Shown: one piece after another, positions 35,328 through 47,600 of the stretch
Numbering within the stretch: position 1 is the first letter of the stretch
Layout of the letters: each line of letters opens with the position of its first letter
From: a virus
Strand: one strand, 5' to 3'
IMG/VR virus record: IMGVR_UViG_3300025082_002887
Location: 20,702 to 84,701 of that record
Length of the DNA stretch: 64,000 nt
Position numbers and translations under genes: made by a program
The notes under the pieces: generated by a model
Told to the model about the DNA's origin: nothing
Database searches by the model: none
Seen by the model: only the letters and a program-made list of their open reading frames with translations

Positions 35328-37115
35328 ATGCCAAAAATAAAACCTTCTATAAATTATACAAGCCGTGATTTTGAATCAATTAGAACGGACTTAGAAACTT
35401 ATGTAAAAAGATATTATCCTGATAATTTTAAAGATTTTACCGAGGCGTCTTTCGGCGCCCTGATGCTAGATACAGTTTCATATGTTGGAGACATGCTATC
35501 TTTTTATGTAGATTACCAAGCGAACGAATCATATTTAGCGACCGCTAATGAATTTCAAAATATATTAAAATTAGGTTCAGAACTTGGATATAAATATAAA
35601 CCTTTCCCATCATCTTTTGGAGTGTGCAATTTTTATATAACAGTCCCCGCCGAAACGAATTCGCCCGCACCAGATGATAGTTACAAACCAATTTTGAAAA
35701 AAGGCTCAACCTTTTATTCTAGTGCAAATGTTATTTATACCTTACTGGAAGATGTAAATTTTGCAAAGAGCGCTAATCCAATCGTAGTCGCGAGCCAATC
35801 AGAAACAGGGGCCCCCACTACATATGCCGTACGTTCGGCCGGCCAAGTAGTTTCTGGCGAACTAGCAGTCCAAGAGCAACCAATTGGTGAATTTCAAAGA
35901 TTTTTGAGAATTGCAGTAAAAGGACAAAATATTAGCGAGATAGTTCAAGTTTTTGACGACAATGGAAATCAATATTATGAAGTTGACTATCTTACACAAA
36001 ATGTAATATATGTCCCCGTTTTGAACAAAGGCGACGACTCAAGCACGGTGCCTTATATAATAAAACCAGTAGCAGTATCGCGTCGATTTATGGTTGACAG
36101 TACTCCAAATGGCGTCTACCTACAGTTTGGGTATGGAAGCGAAGAGGCGCCAGTTTCGCTTAAAGACCCTTCTGAGGTAATTTTGCAGCTTCATGGCAAA
36201 GATTATACCTCTGATACTTCGTTTGATCCATCCATTTTGAATGAGACAGACAAACTAGGCGTCGTCCCGGCGGATACTATTTTAACAATAATCTATAGGA
36301 TCAACACTAATGAAAATACTAATTCAGCAGCCAACACGATAAGAAGGGTCGGAACCGCCGATTTCCAATTCACCGCGCCAGAAACTTTAGATAGCAACAA
36401 AAGAAGCTCCGTAATTAATAGTTTAGCAGTTTTAAATGAAGAACCAGTAATTGGCGATATAAGCGTAGTGACTGGCGAAGAGATTAAACAACGAGCAGTT
36501 GGAAATTTCGCAGCACAATATAGGGCCGTAACAAAACAAGATTATATTAGTATGGCTTACAACATGCCTTCTAAATACGGAAAATTTAAAAGATGCGCTA
36601 TAGAGCTAGATTCTGATTCTTATAACCAACGAAATCTTAATTTGTATGTTATTTCTGAAGATACAGACGGCACTTTAATAACGAGCAATGGTGCTCTTAA
36701 AGGTAATTTGAAGACCTGGGTCAACCAATATAAAATGATTAACGATACTGTTGATATATTAGATGCCAAAATCGCCAACATAGGCATTGAATTTAAGGCG
36801 CTTGCATTCTCTGGCGTAAATAAATATGACCTTTTGAACGAAGCAGCAACGGTCTTACGAAGCGCTTTTGATAAAGCGTTTTATATTGGTGAACCTCTTT
36901 TGATAACGGATGTATACCAGACTTTAAAATCAGTACCTGATTTAATGGATGTTATCGATGTCGATATTGTGATAAAAACAGGAGCCACATATGCAGATTC
37001 ACCGATAAGTATCGAAAATGTAATATCTGCAGATGGAAGATATGTCGTGCCTCCATCGGATACAATTTTTGAGATTAAGTTTCCAAAATCAGACATATTA
37101 GGAACAATATTATAA
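35328..37115 (+). CDS. gp6: baseplate wedge protein, gp6/J-like
   Basis: A 595-residue protein. INYTSRDFESIRTDLETYVK and FGALMLDTVSYVGDMLSFYV plus NILKLGSELGYKYKP are the N-terminal signature of gp6/baseplate J proteins. RAVTKQDYISMAYNMPSKYG near the centre and a C-terminal SPISIENVI region match the rest. gp6 dimers form the ring of the baseplate wedge and connect it to gp25 and the sheath. The stop and the next ATG overlap by one base. Length is close to T4 gp6 (660 residues). Confidence 0.9.
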   Translation: MPKIKPSINYTSRDFESIRTDLETYVKRYYPDNFKDFTEASFGALMLDTVSYVGDMLSFYVDYQANESYLATANEFQNILKLGSELGYKYKPFPSSFGVCNFYITVPAETNSPAPDDSYKPILKKGSTFYSSANVIYTLLEDVNFAKSANPIVVASQSETGAPTTYAVRSAGQVVSGELAVQEQPIGEFQRFLRIAVKGQNISEIVQVFDDNGNQYYEVDYLTQNVIYVPVLNKGDDSSTVPYIIKPVAVSRRFMVDSTPNGVYLQFGYGSEEAPVSLKDPSEVILQLHGKDYTSDTSFDPSILNETDKLGVVPADTILTIIYRINTNENTNSAANTIRRVGTADFQFTAPETLDSNKRSSVINSLAVLNEEPVIGDISVVTGEEIKQRAVGNFAAQYRAVTKQDYISMAYNMPSKYGKFKRCAIELDSDSYNQRNLNLYVISEDTDGTLITSNGALKGNLKTWVNQYKMINDTVDILDAKIANIGIEFKALAFSGVNKYDLLNEAATVLRSAFDKAFYIGEPLLITDVYQTLKSVPDLMDVIDVDIVIKTGATYADSPISIENVISADGRYVVPPSDTIFEIKFPKSDILGTIL

Positions 37116-38644
37116 TGGCTATTAAAAGATATAAAGCAGATGCAGACACAACAATAACAAACGCTTTTAAAGCAAACTTAACAACTCGCGGCGTGAGCGG
37201 CAATATGGGGCAATCAGATATACTTGAAGTGTTTTCAATTTATGCCCAAGAATCTTCTGCATCATCGGAATTGGAAAGAATTTTAATTAAATTTCCTGCT
37301 ACCGGCACTGCGGCTGGGTACATTTCTTATGATAGAACACAAGGAAATATACCAGCCTCCGGGAGTGTTTCATTCTATTTAAGAATGTTTAACGCAGAGC
37401 ACTCACAAACCACCCCTAAAAATTTTAATTTAATTGTTTCTGCGATTTCTCGTTCCTGGGCGGAGGGGCTCGGGTTGGATATGGAAGAATATACTGATGA
37501 AGGCGCCGCCAATTGGATGTCAGGAAATATTTCAGCTAGTGTCGATGACGATGGATCTTGGACGACGCCAGGTGGTGATTATTTAACAGACGTTTCTTCT
37601 TCTTTTACTGCATCTTTTGACACAGGATTCGAAGATGTAGAATTAGATATTACTCCATTGGTTGAACAGTGGATTAATAGTGCAGGTAATGAAGCAGTCT
37701 TAGGTTCTAAATCAAATTATGGCGTCGGAGTCAGACTGTCACCGACAGAAGATAGCGCGACTGATTCTTATTACACTAAAAAATTCTTTGCAAGAGGATC
37801 ACAATTTTTCTTTAAGCGCCCCTATATCGAAGCGCGTTGGGATTCTTCCACCAAGGATAATCGAGGAAGTTTTTATTATAGTAGCTCATTAGCGCCAGCG
37901 GCCGATAATTTGAATACAATTTATCTCTATAATTATGTGCGTGGGCAATTAAAAAACATTCCAAGCATTGGATCCGGCTCCATTTATGTTAGTGTTTATT
38001 CTGGCTCCTCTGACAATTCTACACCGTCTGGTTCGAAATTACAATTAAGCGTCGGAGGAGACGTCGCCTCAACGAACCTTTTTAACATTACCGGAGGGAA
38101 TGTATCTACGGGCCTTTATTCAGCATCGTTTGCTTTTACGGGTTCGACCTCTTTGTCAGGCGTATTTGATGTTTGGCATAGCGGCAGTACAGAATATTTT
38201 ACAGGAACAATTACTCCAGCAAGCTTAACGCAAAACTGGCCCGGGCAGTCTCACAACCCAAATCAACAGTATGTATCTAAAATTACAAATTTAAAATCTT
38301 TTTATTCGAGTCAAAATACAACTGCCAGATTACGTTTATATACTAGAAAGAAAGATTGGAATCCAAATATTTATAGTGTGGCTTCTTCAGAAGCTCCTAT
38401 TGACTTGGTAGAAGATGCCTATTATCGAGTATATCGCGTAAATGATAATTTGAGCGCGATATCTTATGGAACTGGAAGCGACAACAGCACGCGGTTATCA
38501 TACGATAATAATGGAAGCTACTTTGATATAAATATGTCTCTTTTAGAGCCAGACTATACGTATGCAGTCAAATTTGTTTACTATCTTAATAATCAATATG
38601 TAGAACAGCCAGAAGAATTTAAGTTTAGAGTAGAGAAGGTATGA
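37115..38644 (+). CDS. DNRLRE-like beta virion protein
   Basis: A 509-residue, Ser/Gly-rich beta protein. Residues about 1-220 resemble DNRLRE adhesion domains: DADTTITNAFKANL, ELERILIKFPATG, ISRSWAEGLG, DITPLVEQWIN and a FFARGSQFF ending. The rest repeats beta strands with many SGS turns. It is probably a baseplate or fibre component exposed to the outside. It overlaps the 3545-residue gene by ATGA. The DNRLRE comparison is from short motifs and is tentative. Confidence 0.6.
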   Translation: MAIKRYKADADTTITNAFKANLTTRGVSGNMGQSDILEVFSIYAQESSASSELERILIKFPATGTAAGYISYDRTQGNIPASGSVSFYLRMFNAEHSQTTPKNFNLIVSAISRSWAEGLGLDMEEYTDEGAANWMSGNISASVDDDGSWTTPGGDYLTDVSSSFTASFDTGFEDVELDITPLVEQWINSAGNEAVLGSKSNYGVGVRLSPTEDSATDSYYTKKFFARGSQFFFKRPYIEARWDSSTKDNRGSFYYSSSLAPAADNLNTIYLYNYVRGQLKNIPSIGSGSIYVSVYSGSSDNSTPSGSKLQLSVGGDVASTNLFNITGGNVSTGLYSASFAFTGSTSLSGVFDVWHSGSTEYFTGTITPASLTQNWPGQSHNPNQQYVSKITNLKSFYSSQNTTARLRLYTRKKDWNPNIYSVASSEAPIDLVEDAYYRVYRVNDNLSAISYGTGSDNSTRLSYDNNGSYFDINMSLLEPDYTYAVKFVYYLNNQYVEQPEEFKFRVEKV

Positions 38645-41600
38645 GCAAAGATTATAAAGAACTTTTTGGCCAAAAAGATGTTATTCTAACAAATGCGGAC
38701 AGAGAAGTTTTAGGGTCAGAACTAGAATCTGTCGAGTACATGACAGAATATTTCAACAAGAAACAAAGATTTGTCCCTCCTGTCGACTTCACCAAGCCTA
38801 AAAATTTCGCCCGGTTTGGCTCAGCAGAAAAATACTATATTGATGCAATTGATAGAATTTATAAAACTTATCCGTATGATGGCTCACTAAAAGAACGAGT
38901 TCAGTGGGAGTTAAGTTCATCTTATTTTGACCTCCACGTTTTTGAAAACGGATACCCCCGTACAAATGGTTACGTACTTTTTTCTCCGGAAGGCTGGGGA
39001 ACGAGAGTTGGCTCACAAGTCAATAACTTTGGTCTCTCGGATGCAGTTGAATATGTTCAAATTAAAGGCGGCCCCAATACTTCTCAGCGGAGTCAAGGCA
39101 AAGATATTCAGGACACAACAGGAGATTATAAAGATGGCTATGCTAATGTATGGGACCCCGTAAAAAATCGAACTTCTAACTTAGCTTTGGATCTTGACGA
39201 GGGCGTCACAGTTGAATTTTGGTTAAAAAAAGCAGCTGCGCTCGGCATCGGAGAATCAGTACTAGAAACAATATTTGATGCATGGAACGACGACGATTCC
39301 GCCGCCGCCTACGGTAGGCTCCAAATTCTCCACATTACGGCCGCCCCCAGCCTCATCGGAGTTTATTTCAGTTCGGGGTCTGTATACAATACTATGACAT
39401 CGCCTGCGTATTACTTGTCATTGGATGACCAGTGGCATCATTATGCAATTAGTTTGAAAAATGATGGTTCTAATTTAATCACTAAATTTTATAAAGATGG
39501 TGCATGCGTAAAGGAAGAAGCAGATACGACACTGAATGAAATTACTGGTTCTCTAATTGCGAATATTGGTGCTGCTCGACGCCCCTCGATAGTGCGCATG
39601 GAAACCGCAACCTTATCACCCGCCCAAAAAATTGATGGGTACGGCAAACTTTCTGGTTCTATAGATGAATTTAGATTTTGGAAAACAGAAAGAACATCCC
39701 AACAGATCGGTCGCCAAATGATCGAACCGGTCGGTGGCGGCGCAAATACTGATGATGCGAATACTGATTTAGGTGTATATTATAAATTTAACGAAGGAAT
39801 CACTTCAGTTGCCTCAACTGATAATATTGTCTTAGATTATTCTGGTAGAATTAGTAATGGTAGCTTTGTAGGATATAGCACCTCTAGTAGAAACACCAAC
39901 TCAGCAATAGTTGAATCAGGAAAAGCATCAGAAGAGTTTAAAGATCCAATTCTTTATGATTTTCACCCAGATGTTATATCTTTTCGAGACACAAAAAAAT
40001 CTGAAGGACAAATTTATGATTATTCAAATAATTCATCCATTTATCATACACTTCCAACGTGGATATTAGAAGAAGACGAGCTTAAAGAATACTCTCCATT
40101 AAGAAATTTAACTCAGATTATTGGCAGCTACTTTGATTCGTTAGCAAATCAAATTTGGACTCTTCCAAAATTAAAACATAAAAACTATTTAAGCTCAAGT
40201 TATAAAGCATATCCCTTTTCTGATAAGCTATTGGAATCAGTTGGGTTTTCATATTTTCCAGAATTATTTTCTGACGCGTCAGCCCTAGCTCAGTTCAGGA
40301 ATAGAGACGATAACTTACTTTTTAAACAGAAATTATATGACGTAAAAAATCGCATATATCAAAATATCTACAATAATATTGTTTATATATATAAAACAAA
40401 GGGCACCGAAAAGTCTTTTAGAAACCTTATTCGTTGTTTTGGCTTCGATGATGAAATTTATAAAATAAATTTATATGGGAATAGAGTAACTTATCAATTA
40501 AAAGACAACTACTCATCCGTGGCAGAGTTTAAAAAGTATATTAATTTTGCGCTAACAGGCACACAAGAAGCAACCGTTTTTCCAGTTTCATCGAGCAGGA
40601 ATCCAAACTCTACTTCATATATTTCTGGTACAGATAACAATGAATGTAGTTTTACATCATTCACAATGGAAACAGAAGTCGCCTTTCCTAGACGACACAG
40701 CCTCGCAGCTGCTAATACTGTAGTAGAATCCAGCAAAGGACCAAGCAAGTCTTTTAGAGCATATATACCTTTTAAAACCGCTTCTCTTTTTGGTACACAT
40801 CAAGTTAATGGCACAACAGAAAATGATTTAACATGGGCGTCAACTGATTATGCTAATTTTCAGGTGTCCGCTGTTAGAGATGAAGAATACTCGAAAAGAT
40901 GCCAATTCAAATTAACAGGCGTCGGCGCCTCTGTTATGCCAACCTTAACAAGCAGCTATTTCGATACAGTATTTGATGATACGCGCTGGACTTTTTCTGT
41001 AGCCTTAAGGCCGTCTTTGGAAGCAGATCTGCCATCCGGATCAATCCACTCTCCTTTTATAGTAGAATTTTATGGCGTAGAAAAAGTATTAGATATTACT
41101 AACAACGAATTTTTCTTGACCTCTTCAATTGATTCAACTAGCGCTCAGCGGTTTATGAATAATCCAAAGAGTGTTTATATCGGCGCACACCTAGAGAACT
41201 TTTCTGGAACACTGCAACAACGATCTGATGGAAATATTTCATCGACGCGAGTTTGGTTAACACATTTGCCAACCGGCACAATAAAACAGCACGCACAAGA
41301 CGTAAAGAACTACGGAACGTCAAGCCCATATAAAAGTGCGTATTTATATCAAACTTCAATGACCGGCACCCGCGTACCGGAAATTCATACGCTAGTATTA
41401 AATTGGACTTTTGACACAGTAACTGGATCTGATTCTGGCGGAGCATTTATTGGAGAAGATTTTTCTTCCGGCTCAGTTAGTTTACAAAACCGATATAATT
41501 GGATTGGAAACATTGTAGGAAAACAATATTTACCAAAAGGTTACAATTTCCCAACTAATTTTTCTAGCTCTATTAATAAAAAGTATGTTTATTCTGCAAA

Positions 41601-44600
41601 AAAACAATTACCAGAGTTTGTAAACAGTTCAAACATGGTAAATATTTTGTCTGATGATGACATATTTTTTAATAAAGTTGATTTAGCGCGACCAACGAAT
41701 TATTATATGTATATTGAAAAAAGTATGTATCAAACCATATCGGAAGAAATGGTAAGAATGTTTTCTTCAATAAAAGATTTTAATAACCTGATTGGAGAGC
41801 CGGCAAATAAATATCGAAGCAGTTATAAGCATATGGAAAAGCTTCGACAACTCTTCTTTGAAAGGGTCGGCAATACACCAGATCTAGATAAATATATTGA
41901 TTTTTATAAATGGGTCGATCACACTTTAGATGTATTACTTGGCTATCTGGTACCGGCGTCAGCAGACATTAGCGATCAATATGGCAGCAATATTCGTACG
42001 CTAGTAGAAAGTCACGTTTTAGAAAGAAACAAATATAAATGGCAATTCCCCACATTAGAAGATAAAGGATCAGACCCGGAAGGAAATATACTTGGCATTA
42101 ATGAACTCCTTTATAATTGGGAATATGGCCATACACCCCTCGATCCTTTCAATTCGAAAAGTATCGCCTTTAATGGGATGACCGGTCATTCACTATTGGC
42201 CGCCCCAGCACCCGCTTCTGATTTGCTCTTCGGCGCCGATGGGGATCCCGCCAATGAACCCAAGTTTTCTTTATGTGCGTGGGTTAAGCCAGCCACGTCT
42301 CTCAGCACGAACTTTGGGGTTATAGGCCACGGCGCCTATTCCGCAACCAACGCCGGCTATGCTTTAGATATATCCACAGCACATAAAGTTCGAATGTCTA
42401 TCCGCGATGAAGACACCAATGCGAGCAACCTGTTGACTGCAATAGAAAATGCCGTTAGTTTGACACCTGGCGAATGGAACCACATTTGTGCAACTTATGA
42501 TGGTTCTTCCGCCGCCACTGGAATAACTATTTATGTTAATGGAGAGTCTAAGACAACGACAAAAACCACTGGCGGTTCCTATTCTGCGATGCACAATATC
42601 AACTCCGATGTTACTATTGGGCGGAAATATTCAAATTTCACCTATGATAGCCAGGCCGAAGGTAATATTGATGAAGTTGCCGCCTTCGGCAAAGAGTTGT
42701 CAGCCACTGAAGTTACCGAGCTTTACCATTCGCGACATGCGTACGATCTAAACACCTTTTCTGCCCGGACCAGTTTAGTTTCATGGTGGAGAATGGGGGA
42801 TAAAGCCTCCGGAACATCCCCAAACTATACAATTCCTGATCTAGTTGGCTCTAACAACGCCACAATGACCAACTTTTCAGGCACCATAGACAGTGGGGTA
42901 GTCGACGATCATGCACCCTCTGTTCGGGACCAAATTCAAAAGTGCCTATGGTGGCGCCAGAGGGCAGAAAGAGATACTCCAGCCATCTCTTCATCCGCTA
43001 ACGGCGTTAATTCTGATAAGCAGGCAATGCTTGATTCCATCAACAACGAGACAAACGCTAAGAACTATATGCTATATGATAGTGCAACTAGCACAACGTA
43101 TTCTGGTTCTACATTTGCAATTCGCCGATTAGCCAAACCATACAAATTTACAGTTGATGAGTCTCGTACGACCAAGGGCGGTACAAATTATTATCCCAAT
43201 AAAAAAGTTGATATTATTAAGTCTGAAATATTATTTGGGCAGCCAGCCTCTGACAATCCAGTCGCGCGGCTATCATTGCCACTTTCCGAACTCGAAGCTC
43301 TTGAAAATTGCGATGACGACGCAGGGCTAATATTAAAACGCAAACGACATGGCCTAGCTTACATTTCTCATGACGACGCCTCCGACGCGACACATATAGC
43401 TCAAAAAGAAGGCTATCTTATAGGAAAAAGTGATTTATTTACACCGTTTAGTATGTATAGCGCGTCCAGCCCAGTTACTTATCATAACATAAGTGCGTGG
43501 CAGAATATTGACATTACAAACTACCACGCTGACATATACGGCCCTTCTTACGAAGTGCCAATGCAGGGGCCGTTCACAGAAAAATATGTCGGTGGAAATC
43601 AGTACAGACATGTGGGTTTAAATGATGGCCTTGATGATCTCAACACCCGCCCAGAGGGCTGGCGGACTCTTTTAGCTCCCACCGTTTTGTATCTTTACAA
43701 TGGCGGCGCAGGAGCCCAGGCACAGCCTAATGCCTCGCGCTATAGAGATGAAACAGCTAAACGCCCCGTAAACATTAGAAATATTCAACAAGCAACCGGG
43801 TCTAGTATAATTGGCAATTACAATAAAGATTATGAAATTTTAATGACTAGTGGCCGCACAATTAATAACCGCTTTTTTGTTAAAAACGAAGGCGTTTCTG
43901 CAAGCTCAACAGACTCTTTATCGGTAAGCGGAGTATTCGATTATGTTTTACCAGGCGCCGCTCAATCAGAAAGAGACCGACAAGAAGTTGTTATAAACGG
44001 TCTAACTTCGTCCGCGCGCAATGATTATATTATTGTCAACAGATTCTCTGCGCCTGGAGATCCATCAACAATGGGGTTTGCTTATTTAGATATCGAGGCA
44101 CAAGAATATTCAGTTTACAATGCACTGCCATGGCGCAACTTAATAGTTCGTGAAAGTTTGCATGAGCTGCTGACAGATCACACAAAACAATTTGGATATT
44201 TTAGTGACACACAGAATTCAGCCAGCTATGCTTTAGCGGGCGCCACCTATCCGGGGTCCAGCGGCTCGGTAAATGCACTAGATTATGTCGGCACCGCATC
44301 TTTTCACAAGATCAATAGAAACGCAACAAGAACAATAAATTTGACAGAGACTACAGCCAACTTTGATAATAGTAAATATATAGATTTTGAAGCTTCGAAC
44401 AGTGAATTTCTAAGCTCTTCGGCACCAAGCGGATTTCTGACAAATAAGTTTAGTTTCTCTGCGTGGGTAAAAGCAGAAAGCGTGGATACTAATACTTATA
44501 TAGCCACTCATGGGGATTTTGGGTCGAGCCACTACACCGCTCGTTGGTGGTTGTTGAAACGCACAGACGCGGTCGCCGGAGTGGATGCCATAACTGTATA

Positions 44601-47600
44601 TATTGTGGGTGACGGATGGTCTACTTCAACTTATAAATTTTGGACCACCGCCGAAGACGCTATTTACGCAGACACTTGGGCCCATGTTGCCTTCACTTAT
44701 GACGCCTCTCTTGACAGCGCCGGCGGCGACGCGGCCCTTAAAATTTATATTAACGGAGTAGAACAATCCACCACTATGGGTGAAACCGGCACCGGTGCGC
44801 AGCCGCCTAATTTGACTTCTCAAAACGGCCCATTCGTTGTTGGTGCCATCCAAAACAACGGCGCGCCAAGCTCACCATTCGACGGCGGCATAGATGAGCC
44901 AAGTTTTTGGAACACGGCTTTATCGCATCTCGACATTAAAGAAATTTACGAAGGATCTTCCGGAGTTTATAGCGCCGCCGGCGGCCCTGGCAATTTGAAT
45001 GCGCACACAAAGAAAGATAATTTAGTTTCATGGTGGCGAATGGGCGATGACTATAATGATGATGTTACGCCCGGTATACCTGATGGTGTTCAAGACGTCG
45101 GCCAAAATGGAAATAATAACCACCTGACAATACCAATCGCATCGTGGAACCCAGTGTCGTCTTCGGTAAATTATTTAACAGGCGCGGCCTATTATGTGGC
45201 GGAAACTGGCCCCAAAAGAAATGATAACTGGTTTGTCCAACATCAGATTCCTCAAACTGATTTACAATATCAATGGATTACAGCAAGCGTAATTGAAGGA
45301 TATACGGGCTCAGCATATTATGGTTTCCAACAGCCAGATTATAGCAACGCAGGTTTAGCTTCTACTGATATTACGTTTGTACTACAAAGCCAGATTGAAG
45401 ATGCAGATGGAAATAAAGTTGATTTTGCTGGAATAAATACGTTGATTGTCGATCCGATTTCAAGTACTTCGAACACATTAAGTTCATCTGATGGCTATCT
45501 TGGCTATAGTAATAATGATGTGGCCGGCGGCATCGCCCCATCTCAAATTTTAAATGGTTTAAATCTCCATAGAAACGGCCCTTACGAATGGGCTTCGTGG
45601 CAACAAATTAGAGGAAATGAACATCCTGTAATCCGACTACATAGAAAGGAAAATAGACAATCATTTTTACAATTAATCAAAGGCGGTACAGACTCAGGAA
45701 AATTAAAATATAAAAAATCTGTAGTTTCTCAAATAGTGACACCAATTACATCAAAGCACAAGCCGTTAAAACATTATTTAAATATTAAGGAAAATAAACA
45801 TTCAGATTCTCCCACTTCAGGAATAACAATACGCCATACCTATGGAAATGAAAGATGTTACTTTCCTCAAAGAACTTCGGGTGGAATAGATTTGAATAAA
45901 TCAAACTTTATTTATACTCAAGCAGGTACTATGGGCCAAGCAATTAATCAGGGACAAAAGAATTTAATTTATGACTCTTTGAATCAATTTATTATTAACA
46001 AAGATATGAGCGGGTCAACTGCAAACCCTGTTGATAAATTTGTTAAAATGACAATGGGACAGACAATTCATCCTCGCGGATATAACACTTATACAAAAAG
46101 AACAAGACAGCGCGACAACTTCCAAAATAATTTCTGGAGAGATCTTCGATTAGCAAGAACACCGGGATACCCAAACTTTGTGACGGCGAGCGTCTACCCG
46201 TACAACCTACACAAGAATTCCCAAGGATTCGGCACATGGTACTCTTGTAAGGCCTCGGGGCGCGCCTCGAACGGGGGCACCGCAGAGCTTCCAATGTCAA
46301 GTATGTGGGCTCTCGACGGCCGCGTTGACCGAGCAGGATCGTATCAAGACGCCGTGCTCGATAATAATAGCTGCGACGGGCAACCATCAGGCACTTCTGG
46401 TATGGTCTCGAAAGGTGAACTGCAGAATAGTTATAGTTTATACTTATATATTCAAGCCAGCGGGATCCGGTTTCATATATTATTGGCCGCGGCCGCAACT
46501 TATTGTCGAATGGTGCCAGAAAGCATGTCAAGCGGAATACAGTTCGCTGGGGACACCAAATGGGAAGCCGGCGAACAAGCAGGCATTAATCCTTTTTACG
46601 ATTCGTATGAATATTATATTGAAGATCTAAAAAGAATAGGTAAAGATTATGGAATATTACCAGAATTTAGAATTAGTGACCATATGGATTATTATGTAAA
46701 TGACAAAAAAGAAGACTTTTTAGCAAACAATCCCGGTTTCCTTAGCCTAACTGGGTCAACGATTTCTAGTAGTAATGATGAATCTTTTTATACGGTGTAT
46801 TCCACTAGTGATTTTATGCAACATTTTGGTTTAGTTCGAAAAGATTACGGAAAAACTGCGCTCCCCACTGAATTAAAACTTGAATGTAAAGGCTTAATGA
46901 AATTTTTACCATATGATGGTTTTTATCCAGCACAAAGAACATTACAATTAGCATCGCTATTTAGTAAATCTTTCGGCCCAACGGCTGAAAAATATTCAAC
47001 CGGCTGGGGCGGCTACAATCCGCTGATCAGCTCGTGGCAAACTCTTTTGCAGCCCATATTTTCCCCGGGTCTATTATATAATTCAATTAAATCTGGCATC
47101 GCAGTTGAATATCCAGTTTGCACAGGCTCAGCAGGCGTACATATGGCTATCACAGGAGTATACGCAGATTCCGGAGTCGGCTTCCCCGGCTGGGGAGACC
47201 ATCATGATGGCGCCGATGCACGCCTTTCGGGCACTTTCGAACATAGAATACCATTTGAGGCTTTAGCAAGCCCAAACCAGCACTTAAATGGCTTAAAAAT
47301 AATATATATGGAGCCACACCCTAGCGCTTCTATCATGCAGACAGCCAGCTTTGGCACCTCCGAGAATCCATTATATCGCTATGCAATGAACAACTTCTTA
47401 GCGGAAACGCCATCATTTTTCTTGCAAGGGAGCGGTCTTAGCACCATATCTTCAAAATCGGACAAAGATTTAAAAACAGTTGAGGAAAATAAACAGTATA
47501 AAATGAGAATAGTGCTAGCACATTCACAGCGGAAAAATAAAGAACTTTTTGAGATAAGTGCCATTGACCCAGACGAAAGCTCAAAATTTGCACTGTCACG

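Noticed and set aside
46043-46531. Antisense 162-codon frame
   Set aside because: Lies opposite the 3545-residue gene in a GC-rich patch where stop codons are rare; no ribosome site and no recognisable protein.
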